Of a stretch of 57,296 nucleotides of DNA, positions 42,911-51,656 are shown in pieces. The translations under genes were made by a program, and so were the position numbers. The first letter of the stretch is position 1, and each line of letters starts with the position of its first letter. The notes beneath the pieces are model-generated. The model made no database searches. It was given only the letters and a program-made list of their open reading frames with translations, and was not told where the DNA came from. Source of the stretch: Clostridia bacterium (lineage in GTDB: Bacteria; Bacillota; Clostridia; Oscillospirales; CAG-272); NCBI GenBank assembly GCA_028720145.1, contig JAQYLJ010000037.1:1-57296 (forward strand), in the 5' to 3' direction.

Positions 42911-44923
42911 TTACTCGTGAATCCCGATATAGCCGGGGATATAGTAGTATTCCACGCTCGCGAGCGGCATTTTGTCCGCGTGGAGCAGACGCTCACACTC
43001 GCCCTGCGTCTCTTTCACCGCGACGGTGAACTGGTGGTTCGGACCGCAACCGTCGGTACGGATATAGGCGAAGACCGAGGAGTTCTCGTTCTCGATGCAG
43101 GGTGTACCGTCATCGGTCGCGATGGTCGCGTTCCCGCAGAAAATCTCGGCACGGCTCTCGCCGCGAATATTGAAGCCCTTTCCGTCCGGACCCTCGGTCT
43201 TGAACCCGAAAATCCAGAAGTCGCACCCGTCCTCGACGAGGACATTGTCGCTCGAACGCTCGGGGTTGAACTGGCGAATCCAGACTTTCTGCCCTTTCGA
43301 GAAGTAGAAGCAAGGAACCGAGCCGTACCCTTTTCCGCCGAACACGCCCATGGTGCTGGCGACATTGTCCATGAGAATCTTCTGCCCGCCGACCGTGTTG
43401 AAGTAGACGGCACCCGTCTGGACATGGAGGTCACTCACGACGAGGTCTCTCTTCGCGCTGTGGCGAATGAAACGCAGGTATCCGTAGAACTTCTCGAACA
43501 CAAAGCCGTCGTCGATGAAGAGCGGCTCGCTCGCATCCTCTTCGATGGCGAACAGACCCTTTTCTTTCTCCTGTGCAAATTCGTGGGTGACAGCGAAGTC
43601 ACAGTACATGAAGTTAATCGCCTTGACGCTCGCGGGAATGGTGATCTCGCCCGAGCAGAGGTATCTTCCCTCTCCGAATACGATATACTCTTTCCCCGAG
43701 TTCATCGCCTTCTGAATCGCGGCGGTGGCATCGGTCACGCCGTCGCCCTTGGCACCGTAGTCATTGACCTCGGCGACAATCGAGCGGTCGCCGTTCCAAA
43801 CATACTGCGGCTGCTGTTCAATCGGGAGGTCCACACAGGTCTTCCCGCCTGTCGGGAACAGCTGATAGGTTCTGTCGACAGAATTGTATTCTTTGATGGT
43901 AGCGTCGCCGTGATAGACCTCCTCATACCCGTTGACGACGGGGGAGGGATATCCCGTGCTCTTCACATCGCGCAGATAGACATACGCCGCGTAGTTGCGT
44001 ACCGCGGTATCGGCGTAATCCGCCTGACGGGTGAACGAGGTGTGAAGCACCGACACCATGCTGCCGCGGCAGGCGTAAAGCCCGGTGCCGAAGCTCCGGA
44101 TATCGCCGTAGCAGATACCGAGGTTCCCGGAATCGGCATGAACCCCCTGTTTCAGCGCATTCTGAATCGTGAGATGCTCAAACGCGGAGGTGCCGCCCTG
44201 AATCCGCAGACCGTACTCGAACCCGTCGATGTGGACATTGTCCATATACGCCTGTGCGCGGCGGAAGACATCGAAACCGACGAAACCGCGGTGATCGGGG
44301 TCGGAGGAACGAATGGTGACATTCTGCACTTTGCCGGTATTGCTGTTATCCCAGCGCAGACCGATGGCACCGCTGTTCCCGATACCGATATCGATGGTCA
44401 GGTTCTCGAACGAGTTCATCATGTTGACATTCGAGCCGTTCTGACGGGTGAACGCCACGACCGGCTTCTCTTCCCCGTAACGGAACGCATGACAATTGTC
44501 CTGCAATTTGATGACCGTGGTCTCCATATCTTCGCCGAGGAAGTGCATGAATCGGTTGAGGTCCGAGCCGGGGCGGTCGGAGAGCAGGTTTTTGAGGTTC
44601 TCGAACGAATAGGTCAGGGTGTCGGAGACGAGGTAAGTCCCCTTCGGGAAATAGATGATACGCGCAGCGGGCGGGTCCTCCGGGAAAATGACCGTCGGGA
44701 CGCCCCCCATCTTGCGGTTCTCGAATCCGAGACGGAAGTTGTCGCGCGGGTCGTCCAGCAGTTTCTGCCGAATCTCCTGCACCGCGATGATATCGCGCTC
44801 CAAAATGTCGTCAATCGCGCGGCAGATAGCGTCTGTCGAATCGGTCTTCCCCGTGGGGTCGGCAAAGTACGGCGCCTTGGTAATATCCACGACAATATGA
44901 TTTTTCTCACTTATGTATAGCAC
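42911..44923 (-). CDS. Right-handed beta-helix carbohydrate-active protein (pectate-lyase-3/GH55-like)
   Basis: About 670 residues with no signal peptide. Two beta-helix units appear in tandem, as in GH55-type enzymes. The first begins near VVDITKAPYFADPTGKTDST and has IIYFPKGTYLVSDTL. The second begins with the classic pectate-lyase-3 motif VNDYGAKGDGVTDATAAI and has YIVFGEGRYLCSGEI. Aromatic and Asn/Gly-rich turns fill both. Start: GTG at 44923, just after AGAAGAGAGAACGCC; the upstream TTG at 44974 has no ribosome site. It follows the GH3 gene, so it probably trims the same glycan. The substrate is unknown. Confidence 0.72.
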   Translation of the reverse strand: MLYISEKNHIVVDITKAPYFADPTGKTDSTDAICRAIDDILERDIIAVQEIRQKLLDDPRDNFRLGFENRKMGGVPTVIFPEDPPAARIIYFPKGTYLVSDTLTYSFENLKNLLSDRPGSDLNRFMHFLGEDMETTVIKLQDNCHAFRYGEEKPVVAFTRQNGSNVNMMNSFENLTIDIGIGNSGAIGLRWDNSNTGKVQNVTIRSSDPDHRGFVGFDVFRRAQAYMDNVHIDGFEYGLRIQGGTSAFEHLTIQNALKQGVHADSGNLGICYGDIRSFGTGLYACRGSMVSVLHTSFTRQADYADTAVRNYAAYVYLRDVKSTGYPSPVVNGYEEVYHGDATIKEYNSVDRTYQLFPTGGKTCVDLPIEQQPQYVWNGDRSIVAEVNDYGAKGDGVTDATAAIQKAMNSGKEYIVFGEGRYLCSGEITIPASVKAINFMYCDFAVTHEFAQEKEKGLFAIEEDASEPLFIDDGFVFEKFYGYLRFIRHSAKRDLVVSDLHVQTGAVYFNTVGGQKILMDNVASTMGVFGGKGYGSVPCFYFSKGQKVWIRQFNPERSSDNVLVEDGCDFWIFGFKTEGPDGKGFNIRGESRAEIFCGNATIATDDGTPCIENENSSVFAYIRTDGCGPNHQFTVAVKETQGECERLLHADKMPLASVEYYYIPGYIGIHE

Positions 44924-44974
44924 GGCGTTCTCTCTTCTTTCGTTTTTATTTTTTGGTGATATTCTGTTAGGCAA

Positions 44975-47701
44975 TCAGCGATAGAAACGGATCTCTTCCA
45001 AAACCAAAGCGGCATTCGGGCAGACCGCCTTAAACTTGGCGGCAGCGGGGGTGAGAGGCAGCTCGACGACCGTCTTTTCGGTCGCACCGTTGGTGCCGCG
45101 CACCATGAGGAATCCGACCTTATGGGCACCGTAAATCAAGCTCACGGGAATCTGCGCGAGGTCGGTGGTATCGGCGTGATACACGAGTTCCGCGACATAA
45201 GTCCCCTCTTCGGGGAGTGTCAGGTCGACGGGGCGGTTACATGCGGGGGAAGTGAGGGTGGCGACCAAGGTCTTCCCTTCCAAGCTGACGGGCGCGGTCT
45301 TCACATAGGTCGAGCCATTCGCGAGGTAGCGCTCAAACGCGTGGGTGTGCATGAGGAACCGACAGAGGTTTGCGGCACATCTCGCGGCTTCTCCGCGCGT
45401 GAGTCTCCCGTCCTCCAAGGCGGCGACACCGTCGTCCTTGCGGGTCGCGGCATCGGGGGTCACCATGTAGACATCGTTCTGTGCGCGAATCATCAGGGAG
45501 AGGTATTCGATGCTGTAATCTTCACTCTCGTCGTTCATGCGTGCCCACCAGTCGGTCATCACATAACCGGCATAGCCCCACTCTCCGCGGAGAATGGTGG
45601 TATTCAGGTCGTAGTTCGAGGCGGCATGGATTCCGTTGACCGGATTATACGAGGTCATAATCGCCTGTGCGCCGCCCTCTTTGACGGCAATCTCGAACGG
45701 GCGGAGATAGATTTCCCGCGCCGCGCGCGCACTCATCACCGCGTCCACATCGTGGCGGTGCCACTCCTGGTTATTGCCCATAAAGTGCTTGATGGTGCAG
45801 TACACGCCGCACTCGTTCGTGGCGGTACACATGGCGGCAGCCATTCTGCCCGTGAGGAACGGGTCTTCCGAGAAATACTCGAAGTTCCGTCCGTTCAGGG
45901 GGTGGCGGTGAATATTGATGCCGGGTCCGAGCAGGCAGTCAATCGAATAGGCGGTCATCTCCACGCCTTCGAGGACGAAGAGACGGTAGACGAGCGGCAG
46001 GTTCCATGTGCAGGCGAGCAGGGTCCCGTTCGGGAGGCTGGTCGCCATCATGCCGCTGTCCATCCGCAAGCCCGAGGGACCGTCGGTCGTGCAGGCAATC
46101 GGGACACCGTGGCTCAAAAGCCCGTCGGTCACGCCCCCGAAGCAACTCCCCGTCCCGGGGGTGACTTTCGGCGAGTTCATGCCCTCGCCGCGGCAAATCT
46201 GAATGAGCTCTTCATTCGTGAACTGGGCGAGGAATGCGTCCATCTCGGCGCGCCCGTCGCGCACATCGACGAGTTTGATGCCGCGGTCGCCCGTGTAGGG
46301 GATGTCCTTCGGGCGGTTCTCACGGATTCTCGCTTGAAGGTCATAGGTGCGGGTAGGGACGCTCTCATAAGCGGGTTTCCCGTCCGCATCCGGACGGAGA
46401 CGCTCGAAGGGTCTCACCGGCGTGAGGGCTTCAGTGACCTCTCTCACCACTTTCTCCTCGACCGAATAGGCGACGCACGCCTCGGCGGTATGCACATCGG
46501 TGCCGACATAGATAAGGTACTGCCCCGCTTCGAGCAGGTAGGCGTTCTTGTGTCCCGTCACGCCCGAATCGTCAAAAGACGCAAAATCTTCGAGCAGGAA
46601 CGAGAGGGTCAGGGTCTCGCTCTTCCCGGGGGCGAGGGGTGCGGTTTTCGCAAAGGCGGCAAGGACTTTCTCGGGTTTCCCGAGTTTGCCCTGCGGTGCG
46701 CCGAGGTAGACCTCGACCACTTCTCTGCCCGTCACTTTCCCGGTGTTCTTCACCCGTGCGGTGACGGTGACGAGGGTATCTTCCCCGCGCTCCATCTCCA
46801 CCCCCTTGACGGTCAGGTCAAAGGTGGTATAGGAGAGACCGTAGCCGAACGGATACAGAACTTTCTCGGGTGCGAAAGTCTCAAAATAGCGGTAGCCCAC
46901 ATAGATATCTTCGGTATAGAGGTTCACAGCGGGGTCGCCGAAATGCTCTGCCGCAGGATAGTCGGCGATGTCACGGGCGATGGTATCCGCGAGACGACCC
47001 GAGGGATTCACTCTCCCCGTCAGGACATCGACGGTCGCGCGTCCGCCTTCCATCCCGCCCTGCCATGCGTACAGGACGGCATCGACGCCGTATTTCTTCA
47101 CCCACGACATATCCATGATGTTCCCGACATTGAGCACCACGCAGACGCGGTCGAACACCGCCGTGACTTTGGCAATCATATCTTCCTCGGTCTCGGTGAG
47201 GTACCAACTGCCGCGGGTCGCGGAATTGTCTTTATCTTCCCCCGCGGTGCGGCAGATGACCACAAGTGCTTTATCGGACACAGCGCGCGCTTCTTTCACG
47301 GTCTCTTCGGAGAGAGGCATCTCTTCCTGTGCCCACGGCTCCTGCGCCCACCCCTTCCCTTTATCGAACGGATGCTCCGCGATATACGCGGCGTAAATCC
47401 CCGTCAGGGTCTCGTTCACGCTGATGCCGGGGGTCTCGCGCAAACTGTCTAAAATATTCGTCACATAGGTGACATTCACAAGTCCGCCGGAGCCGGTACC
47501 GCTCTTGCAGTATTCCATCTGCCCGCGACCGAAGAGAGATACTCTGTCGCCCGAGGTCAAAGGGAGCGTCCCGCGGCTGTTTTCCAGCAGGACCATGCCT
47601 TCCGCCGCCGCTTCCCGCGCGACTTCCGCGAGTGCGGGAACGGGTGCTTCCGGCAGGGCGCCGAGGCGGTAGCCCGCCACTTCGTCTTTCATGTAAACCA
47701 T
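44975..47701 (-). CDS. Glycoside hydrolase family 3 with swapped domain order
   Basis: 908-residue beta-glycosidase-like enzyme. The usual GH3 order is TIM barrel, then alpha/beta sandwich, then fibronectin-III. Here the sandwich comes first (EGMVLLENSRGTLPLTSG near 34-52, GGLVNVTYV), followed by a fibronectin-like unit (REVVEVYLGAPQGKL) and then the barrel from about residue 480 (FTNEELIQICRGEGM, TDGPSGLRM, NGRNFEYFSEDPF, IKHFMGNNQ). The likely nucleophile is Asp717 in GYVMTDWWA. Similar swapped enzymes are known from rumen Clostridia. No signal peptide is present, so it probably acts on imported oligosaccharides. ATG at 47701, six bases after GGAG. Confidence 0.92.
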   Translation of the reverse strand: MVYMKDEVAGYRLGALPEAPVPALAEVAREAAAEGMVLLENSRGTLPLTSGDRVSLFGRGQMEYCKSGTGSGGLVNVTYVTNILDSLRETPGISVNETLTGIYAAYIAEHPFDKGKGWAQEPWAQEEMPLSEETVKEARAVSDKALVVICRTAGEDKDNSATRGSWYLTETEEDMIAKVTAVFDRVCVVLNVGNIMDMSWVKKYGVDAVLYAWQGGMEGGRATVDVLTGRVNPSGRLADTIARDIADYPAAEHFGDPAVNLYTEDIYVGYRYFETFAPEKVLYPFGYGLSYTTFDLTVKGVEMERGEDTLVTVTARVKNTGKVTGREVVEVYLGAPQGKLGKPEKVLAAFAKTAPLAPGKSETLTLSFLLEDFASFDDSGVTGHKNAYLLEAGQYLIYVGTDVHTAEACVAYSVEEKVVREVTEALTPVRPFERLRPDADGKPAYESVPTRTYDLQARIRENRPKDIPYTGDRGIKLVDVRDGRAEMDAFLAQFTNEELIQICRGEGMNSPKVTPGTGSCFGGVTDGLLSHGVPIACTTDGPSGLRMDSGMMATSLPNGTLLACTWNLPLVYRLFVLEGVEMTAYSIDCLLGPGINIHRHPLNGRNFEYFSEDPFLTGRMAAAMCTATNECGVYCTIKHFMGNNQEWHRHDVDAVMSARAAREIYLRPFEIAVKEGGAQAIMTSYNPVNGIHAASNYDLNTTILRGEWGYAGYVMTDWWARMNDESEDYSIEYLSLMIRAQNDVYMVTPDAATRKDDGVAALEDGRLTRGEAARCAANLCRFLMHTHAFERYLANGSTYVKTAPVSLEGKTLVATLTSPACNRPVDLTLPEEGTYVAELVYHADTTDLAQIPVSLIYGAHKVGFLMVRGTNGATEKTVVELPLTPAAAKFKAVCPNAALVLEEIRFYR

Positions 47702-47715
47702 ACAATTCTCCTTAT

Positions 47716-47732
47716 TCGGCGTATCCCGCCGA
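47716..47732. promoter_or_regulatory. Inverted repeat in the GH3 leader, possible operator
   Basis: TCGGCG-5-CGCCGA lies between a -10-like TATACT (47749-47744, minus strand, no good -35) and the ribosome site. It could be a repressor site or a leader hairpin. Confidence 0.35.
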
Positions 47733-47772
47733 TGATTCGTTTCAGTATACCATAACCAAAATTAGGATACAA

Positions 47773-47797
47773 GAAAAAAACGCCGAAAAATCGGCGT
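47773..47797 (-). terminator. Terminator of the two-gene membrane-protein operon
   Basis: 7-bp stem ACGCCGA/TCGGCGT with a 4-base loop followed by a seven-T run on the minus strand. Confidence 0.85.
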
Positions 47798-47827
47798 AAT
47801 TTTCGTAGTTTTATATAAATTGTATAG

Positions 47828-48373
47828 TTATTGTTCGGCGGATTCGTCATCTTCCACATCCGCGGACTCGGAATCCTCTTCAGTCGGGTGGTATGCCGCG
47901 GCGACCCGTTCGAGCGCGGCGAGAAATTCCCCCTCGCACTCCACGCGGATGCTGACATTCTGCCCCTCGTTTCGGAAGAAAAGCAGATAACTCTCGGCGG
48001 GGTGGAATGTAACGCAATAGATATACCGCGTCATTTTATTCGCGTCCTTATCCCGCTCCTCATAGGGGCGGACGAGATAGAGGTCGGAGAGGTTCAGTCG
48101 GCAGAGACAGGTGATGCGTCTCCCCTGCTTCTGACTGACAAGAAACAGGTTATTCTCATAGTCGAGGGTGTAGGTATACGACGAGGTGAGGAACCGTGTG
48201 GAGACCCAGATGGCAACGACGGCCGCGACGAGGAAAAGGCACTCCCAGATAATCGCATGACCGAGTTTGAACATACGAAACAGCACGCAGGCGACAAGGA
48301 TAACGGCGCACCCCGTCAGAATCCACTCGGGGATGCGATTCTTCCGTTTGGGGGTATAGCGCAACTCGGGCAT
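47828..48373 (-). CDS. Hypothetical membrane protein with two helices
   Basis: 181 residues. Two adjacent membrane helices near residues 17-31 (ILTGCAVILVACVLF) and 43-62, then a soluble domain resembling a PH-like fold (YTYTLDYENNLFLVSQKQG, then YIYCVTFHPAESYLLFF) and a very acidic tail (TEEDSESADVEDDESAEQ). No family named with confidence. The ATG shares a base with the upstream stop (TGATG), so it is coupled to that gene. Confidence 0.65.
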   Translation of the reverse strand: MPELRYTPKRKNRIPEWILTGCAVILVACVLFRMFKLGHAIIWECLFLVAAVVAIWVSTRFLTSSYTYTLDYENNLFLVSQKQGRRITCLCRLNLSDLYLVRPYEERDKDANKMTRYIYCVTFHPAESYLLFFRNEGQNVSIRVECEGEFLAALERVAAAYHPTEEDSESADVEDDESAEQ

Positions 48374-49128
48374 CAGAAACGCTCCTTTCGGGAAAGAGAA
48401 TACTCTTTGAAAGTGGCATAGGTTTCATGGTTCTCATAGACGCAGATGACGAGCACCGGATGCTCTGCGACCGTCATATCCGCGCCCGCGACCTCGATTT
48501 CGAGGCGCATCCAAGAGACCCCCTCAAAATCCACGCCGTCGAAGCAGAGTTTATAGTAGCGGTACCAAAGGGCGGAGTCCGTAGACACTACGCTCGGCCG
48601 ATAGGTGCGTCCGAGATTATCGATGAGGGTAAAGCGGAATGCCGTCTCCGCGATGGCGAAGTCGGGTACCCCGTACTGCGCCGCAATCTCCTCGGCGGCA
48701 TGGCTGTTCATGCGGAGCGAACATTGGAGCGCGCCCGCGTCGCGGACGAGCAACAGGTGGTCGGCATAGAACCATCCGTTCTGCGACTCGGCGAGGTGGG
48801 TGGTCTCCAAGCTCTCCGCCTCCAAATACTCGCTCTCAAACGGGACGCGAATCTCCTGCGTCTCGACATAGGGGTCTCCGCCAAGCGCGGCGGCGTACGC
48901 GGTGAGGGCATCCGTATGGGTCAGTTGCTTCATCTCGCGGGGAGAATACCCTGCGACAATCAGGCGGAATCCGATGACGGCAAATACCACGACAATGATG
49001 GCGATACACAGAATCGAGAGCGACTTCCCGAGCAGGTGAAAAAAGCGGTGAGGAGGTGGTCCCTCGGGCTCTTCATCTTCCCCGCGGTTATAGTCCCCGT
49101 ACCGTTCGTAATCCGACAAACCCCTCAC
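48373..49128 (-). CDS. Hypothetical single-pass membrane protein
   Basis: 251 residues: a cytoplasmic acidic, proline-rich N-terminus (EDEEPEGPPPHRFF), one membrane helix at about 37-59 (LSILCIAIIVVVFAVIGFRL), then an extracellular beta-rich domain. No known family. The likely start is GTG at 49128; a TTG three codons in is an alternative. The 5' leader holds a stem GAGGCGC/GCGCCTC (49140-49157) just before the ribosome site. First gene of a two-gene operon, divergent from yceD. Confidence 0.65.
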   Translation of the reverse strand: MRGLSDYERYGDYNRGEDEEPEGPPPHRFFHLLGKSLSILCIAIIVVVFAVIGFRLIVAGYSPREMKQLTHTDALTAYAAALGGDPYVETQEIRVPFESEYLEAESLETTHLAESQNGWFYADHLLLVRDAGALQCSLRMNSHAAEEIAAQYGVPDFAIAETAFRFTLIDNLGRTYRPSVVSTDSALWYRYYKLCFDGVDFEGVSWMRLEIEVAGADMTVAEHPVLVICVYENHETYATFKEYSLSRKERF

Positions 49129-49171
49129 CTCTCTCCGTGGAGGCGCATCCGCGCCTCTTCCTTTTCACGCC

Positions 49172-49200
49172 ATTTTAGCATACCCCTACCCGCTTGTCAA
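49172..49200 (-). promoter_or_regulatory. Promoter of the two membrane-protein genes
   Basis: TTGACA at 49200-49195, 17-base spacer, TAAAAT at 49177-49172. Confidence 0.8.
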
Positions 49201-49250
49201 TCCGAGGGTGGCGGGAAAGCGAATTTTACAAGACTTTTTGAATTTATTTC

Positions 49251-49279
49251 TTGACAAAAAAGGAGGAATTGAGTATAAT
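49251..49279 (+). promoter_or_regulatory. Consensus promoter of yceD-rpmF
   Basis: TTGACA (49251-49256), 17-base spacer, TATAAT (49274-49279): both hexamers perfect, as expected for a ribosomal-protein operon. Confidence 0.93.
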
Positions 49280-49342
49280 GGTGTGCATGGTGCGGAAAAG
49301 CGGCTTTTTTGCACCTGCGATTGCCCAAACGGAGGGATATGC

Positions 49343-49894
49343 GTGAAACTGGATTTGCGAGAATTACTGGCGGAAAAATGTCGGGTTCTTCCCATTCACT
49401 ACACGATTGACCCTGCCGCGTGGAGCACCGATGACCCCAAAAGCGCCCTGTGCGGCGTACGTTTTCCTTCTCCCATGGAGGTGAACGGAGAAATTGTCAA
49501 CACTGCGGGTTATATGCGGATGTGCCTGAATCTGTCCCTTGATTATGTGGCACCCTGCGCCCGTTGTCTCGCCGAAACGGCGGGAAAGTTCTCCTTCTCT
49601 CTTGAGAAAACGGTCGCACCGAAAAATGTCCTCGAAGGGCTCGACGAAGACGCTCTCGACGACTACGCTGTGGTGGAAAACGGGTTCCTCGACATGGACG
49701 AGCCGCTCCTCGAACTCCTCGAAATCGAGTTCCCCCGCCGTATTCTCTGCCGAGAGGACTGTCGCGGTCTCTGCCCGAAGTGTGGGAAAGACCTAAACGA
49801 AGGTCCCTGCTCCTGCGGAGCCGATCCCGACCCGAGATGGGCGCCCTTACAGGCGATCCTCGACGAGATGGAAGCGGAGAAGAACGACAAGTAA
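49343..49894 (+). CDS. yceD: YceD/DUF177 family protein
   Basis: 183 residues. DUF177 proteins are found next to rpmF in most bacteria and have been tied to 23S rRNA accumulation in plants and bacteria; the precise role is unsettled. Visible: PCARCLAETAGKF (metal-site pair) in the middle and a cysteine-rich end CREDCRGLCPKCGKDLNEG...CSC. The start is GTG at 49343, six bases after GGAGGG; a longer open frame to 49208 would include the promoter. rpmF follows after 69 bases. Confidence 0.92.
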   Translation: MKLDLRELLAEKCRVLPIHYTIDPAAWSTDDPKSALCGVRFPSPMEVNGEIVNTAGYMRMCLNLSLDYVAPCARCLAETAGKFSFSLEKTVAPKNVLEGLDEDALDDYAVVENGFLDMDEPLLELLEIEFPRRILCREDCRGLCPKCGKDLNEGPCSCGADPDPRWAPLQAILDEMEAEKNDK

Positions 49895-49963
49895 TCGTTT
49901 TCAAACAATAATTTTTAATAAAAATGAAGGGTCTACCCTTTTGACTGACAGGAGGATGAAATC

Positions 49964-50149
49964 ATGGCAGTACCGAAGAAGAAGGTTTCCAAAGCGCGCA
50001 GAGACAAGAGACGCTCCGCCAACAGCAAGATGGAGGCGCCGGCGATGACCAAGTGCCCGCAGTGCGGCACTTACAATCTCAATCACCGCGTTTGCTCGAA
50101 CTGCGGGTATTACAAAGGCGAAGAGATCGTCGCGAAGAAAGCCGACTGA
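49964..50149 (+). CDS. rpmF: 50S ribosomal protein L32
   Basis: 61-residue ribosomal protein with the usual basic start (AVPKKKVSKARRDKRR) and a zinc ribbon of Cys31, Cys34, Cys44 and Cys47 (CPQCGT, CSNCGY). All four cysteines are present, so this is the zinc-binding (C+) form. ATG behind AGGAGG. A strong terminator follows. Confidence 0.99.
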   Translation: MAVPKKKVSKARRDKRRSANSKMEAPAMTKCPQCGTYNLNHRVCSNCGYYKGEEIVAKKAD

Positions 50150-50202
50150 TCCCGTCCGTATCGTGTCGTTTGACACGCGGACAACCGCTTTGATTCCCGA
50201 AA

Positions 50203-50230
50203 AAACCGCCCGAAGAATCGGGCGGTTTTT
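50203..50230 (+). terminator. Bidirectional terminator of rpmF and the rRNA methyltransferase
   Basis: 11-bp stem AAACCGCCCGA/TCGGGCGGTTT, AGAA loop, T-tracts on both sides. Confidence 0.94.
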
Positions 50231-50297
50231 CTATTTTTTGATTGGTTTCTGTCGTGCGTATGTTCTCTTTGTTCGCGTTTTCGGGCGCGGACAAGAA

Positions 50298-51473
50298 TCA
50301 CTTGGAGAGGACTTGCAAGATATAACATTTGAGATACCGCGTCTCCTCGGCGGAAAGGAGCGCGGGGTGGTCGGGCGCCTGAGAGCGAATCTCGACACAG
50401 CGGACGATTCTGCCGCTCGCGCGCGCGGCTTCGGCAAGCATCTTTTCAAACAGCACGGGGGTCATATAGTGCGAGCAGGAACAGGTGATGAGGAATCGGC
50501 CGTCGCGCACCAGCCGCATCCCCGCGAGGTTGATGTCCCGATACCCGCGGTAGGCATCTTTCACTTCGTCCGCCGACTTACAGAACGCGGGCGGGTCGAG
50601 AATCACGGTGTCGAAGGTGCGTTTCTCTTTACGGAAAGTCGAGAGCACCTCGAAGACATCACCCTGCAGGGTCGTAATGTTTTGAAAACCGTTCAGGGCG
50701 GCGTTATCCGAGACATTCTTGAGTGCGAGTGGCGAAATGTCGCAGGCGATGACCTGTTTTGCAACAGTCGCGGCATTTAAGGAAAAGCCGCCGCTGTTCG
50801 AGAAGCAGTCGAGCACTGTCTCGGCTCCGCGGGCATATCGGCGTACCGCGTAGCGGTTCTCTTTCTGGTCGAGGAAATAGCCGGTCTTCTGCCCGTTCTT
50901 GACATCGACAAGCATCTTGATTCCGTTCTCGACAATGGGGCAAGTGTCCGGCACCTCGCCGTACAGCAGGGCTTTCCGCTCTTCGAGCCCCTCTTTGCGC
51001 CGCACGGTCACATCGCTCCGCTCATAGATGCCCTTCGGATGAAAGAGTTCAACGAGGCAGTCGGTAATCATCTCCCGACGCTGATCGATTCCGAGCGAGA
51101 GGCACTGCACGACGAGGTAGTCCCCGTAGCGGTCGACAATCAGCGCGGGGAGGTCGTCCGCCTCGGCAAAGCACAGCCGATAGCAGTTGTCATACCCGAG
51201 TGTCTCCCGATACGCATTTGCGCGTTTCAGGCGCTCCATAAAAATCTCGCGCTCATCGGTGCGGTCATCGCGAATGAAAATCCGTACGAGAATCTTCGAC
51301 AGGTGGTTGATATACCCCCGCCCGAGGAAACGACCGTCCGCCGCATAGACCGCGGCAAGCGACCCGTTCTTATCCTTCCCCTCAATTTTGGCGACTTCAT
51401 TCGCGTAGACCCAACTGTGTCCCGCGAGAATGCGTTTTTCTTCGTTCTTTTTTAGATAAATACTGTAACTCAT
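50298..51473 (-). CDS. rlmI: Class I SAM-dependent rRNA methyltransferase (RlmI-like)
   Basis: 391 residues. A PUA domain at about 1-75 (KKNEEKRILAGHSWVYANEV), a middle beta domain, then the Rossmann methyltransferase with TVLDCFSNSGGFSLNAA (SAM loop), CDISPLAL, LDPPAFCKS and CSCSHYM. Such enzymes methylate cytosine C5 in 23S rRNA. The ATG at 51473 has no ribosome site and lies only six bases after a -10 sequence, suggesting a leaderless mRNA. An upstream in-frame ATG (51503) would also lack a ribosome site and sits inside the promoter. Confidence 0.9.
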   Translation of the reverse strand: MSYSIYLKKNEEKRILAGHSWVYANEVAKIEGKDKNGSLAAVYAADGRFLGRGYINHLSKILVRIFIRDDRTDEREIFMERLKRANAYRETLGYDNCYRLCFAEADDLPALIVDRYGDYLVVQCLSLGIDQRREMITDCLVELFHPKGIYERSDVTVRRKEGLEERKALLYGEVPDTCPIVENGIKMLVDVKNGQKTGYFLDQKENRYAVRRYARGAETVLDCFSNSGGFSLNAATVAKQVIACDISPLALKNVSDNAALNGFQNITTLQGDVFEVLSTFRKEKRTFDTVILDPPAFCKSADEVKDAYRGYRDINLAGMRLVRDGRFLITCSCSHYMTPVLFEKMLAEAARASGRIVRCVEIRSQAPDHPALLSAEETRYLKCYILQVLSK

Positions 51474-51479
51474 GGCTCT

Positions 51480-51509
51480 ATTGTAGCAGGATTGCGCCCG
51501 CATTGTAAA
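51480..51509 (-). promoter_or_regulatory. Promoter of a leaderless gene
   Basis: TTTACA at 51509-51504, 18-base spacer, TACAAT at 51485-51480. Transcription should start about at the A of the ATG (51473). Confidence 0.6.
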
Positions 51510-51540
51510 GAAAAAAACAAAAAAACTACACGAAAAAGAG

Positions 51541-51561
51541 CGCCGAGGGGTGTCCTCGGCG
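51541..51561 (-). terminator. Terminator of the HAD phosphatase gene
   Basis: 8-bp stem CGCCGAGG/CCTCGGCG with a 5-base loop followed by CTCTTTTTCG on the minus strand. Confidence 0.75.
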
Positions 51562-51656
51562 ATTTTACGGGGTCGGGCGCAAAGCGTGGCGACTGCATCG
51601 CGTATCAAAAACGAAACCGTCAGTCGCGAAAGGCATCGCGAGCACGGAAAGTACCG

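Noticed and set aside
42893-44920. A 675-codon plus-strand frame opposite the beta-helix gene
   Set aside because: Antisense shadow; no ribosome site and no domain signal, while the minus frame has the pectate-lyase-3 motif.
45122-47452. A 776-codon plus-strand frame opposite the GH3 gene
   Set aside because: Same codon-bias shadow; the minus-strand GH3 has clear motifs and a good ribosome site.
51570-51656. Inverted GCGACTG/CAGTCGC and repeated GCATCGCG motifs after the HAD gene
   Set aside because: Short and likely to arise by chance in GC-rich DNA; no link to a known element.
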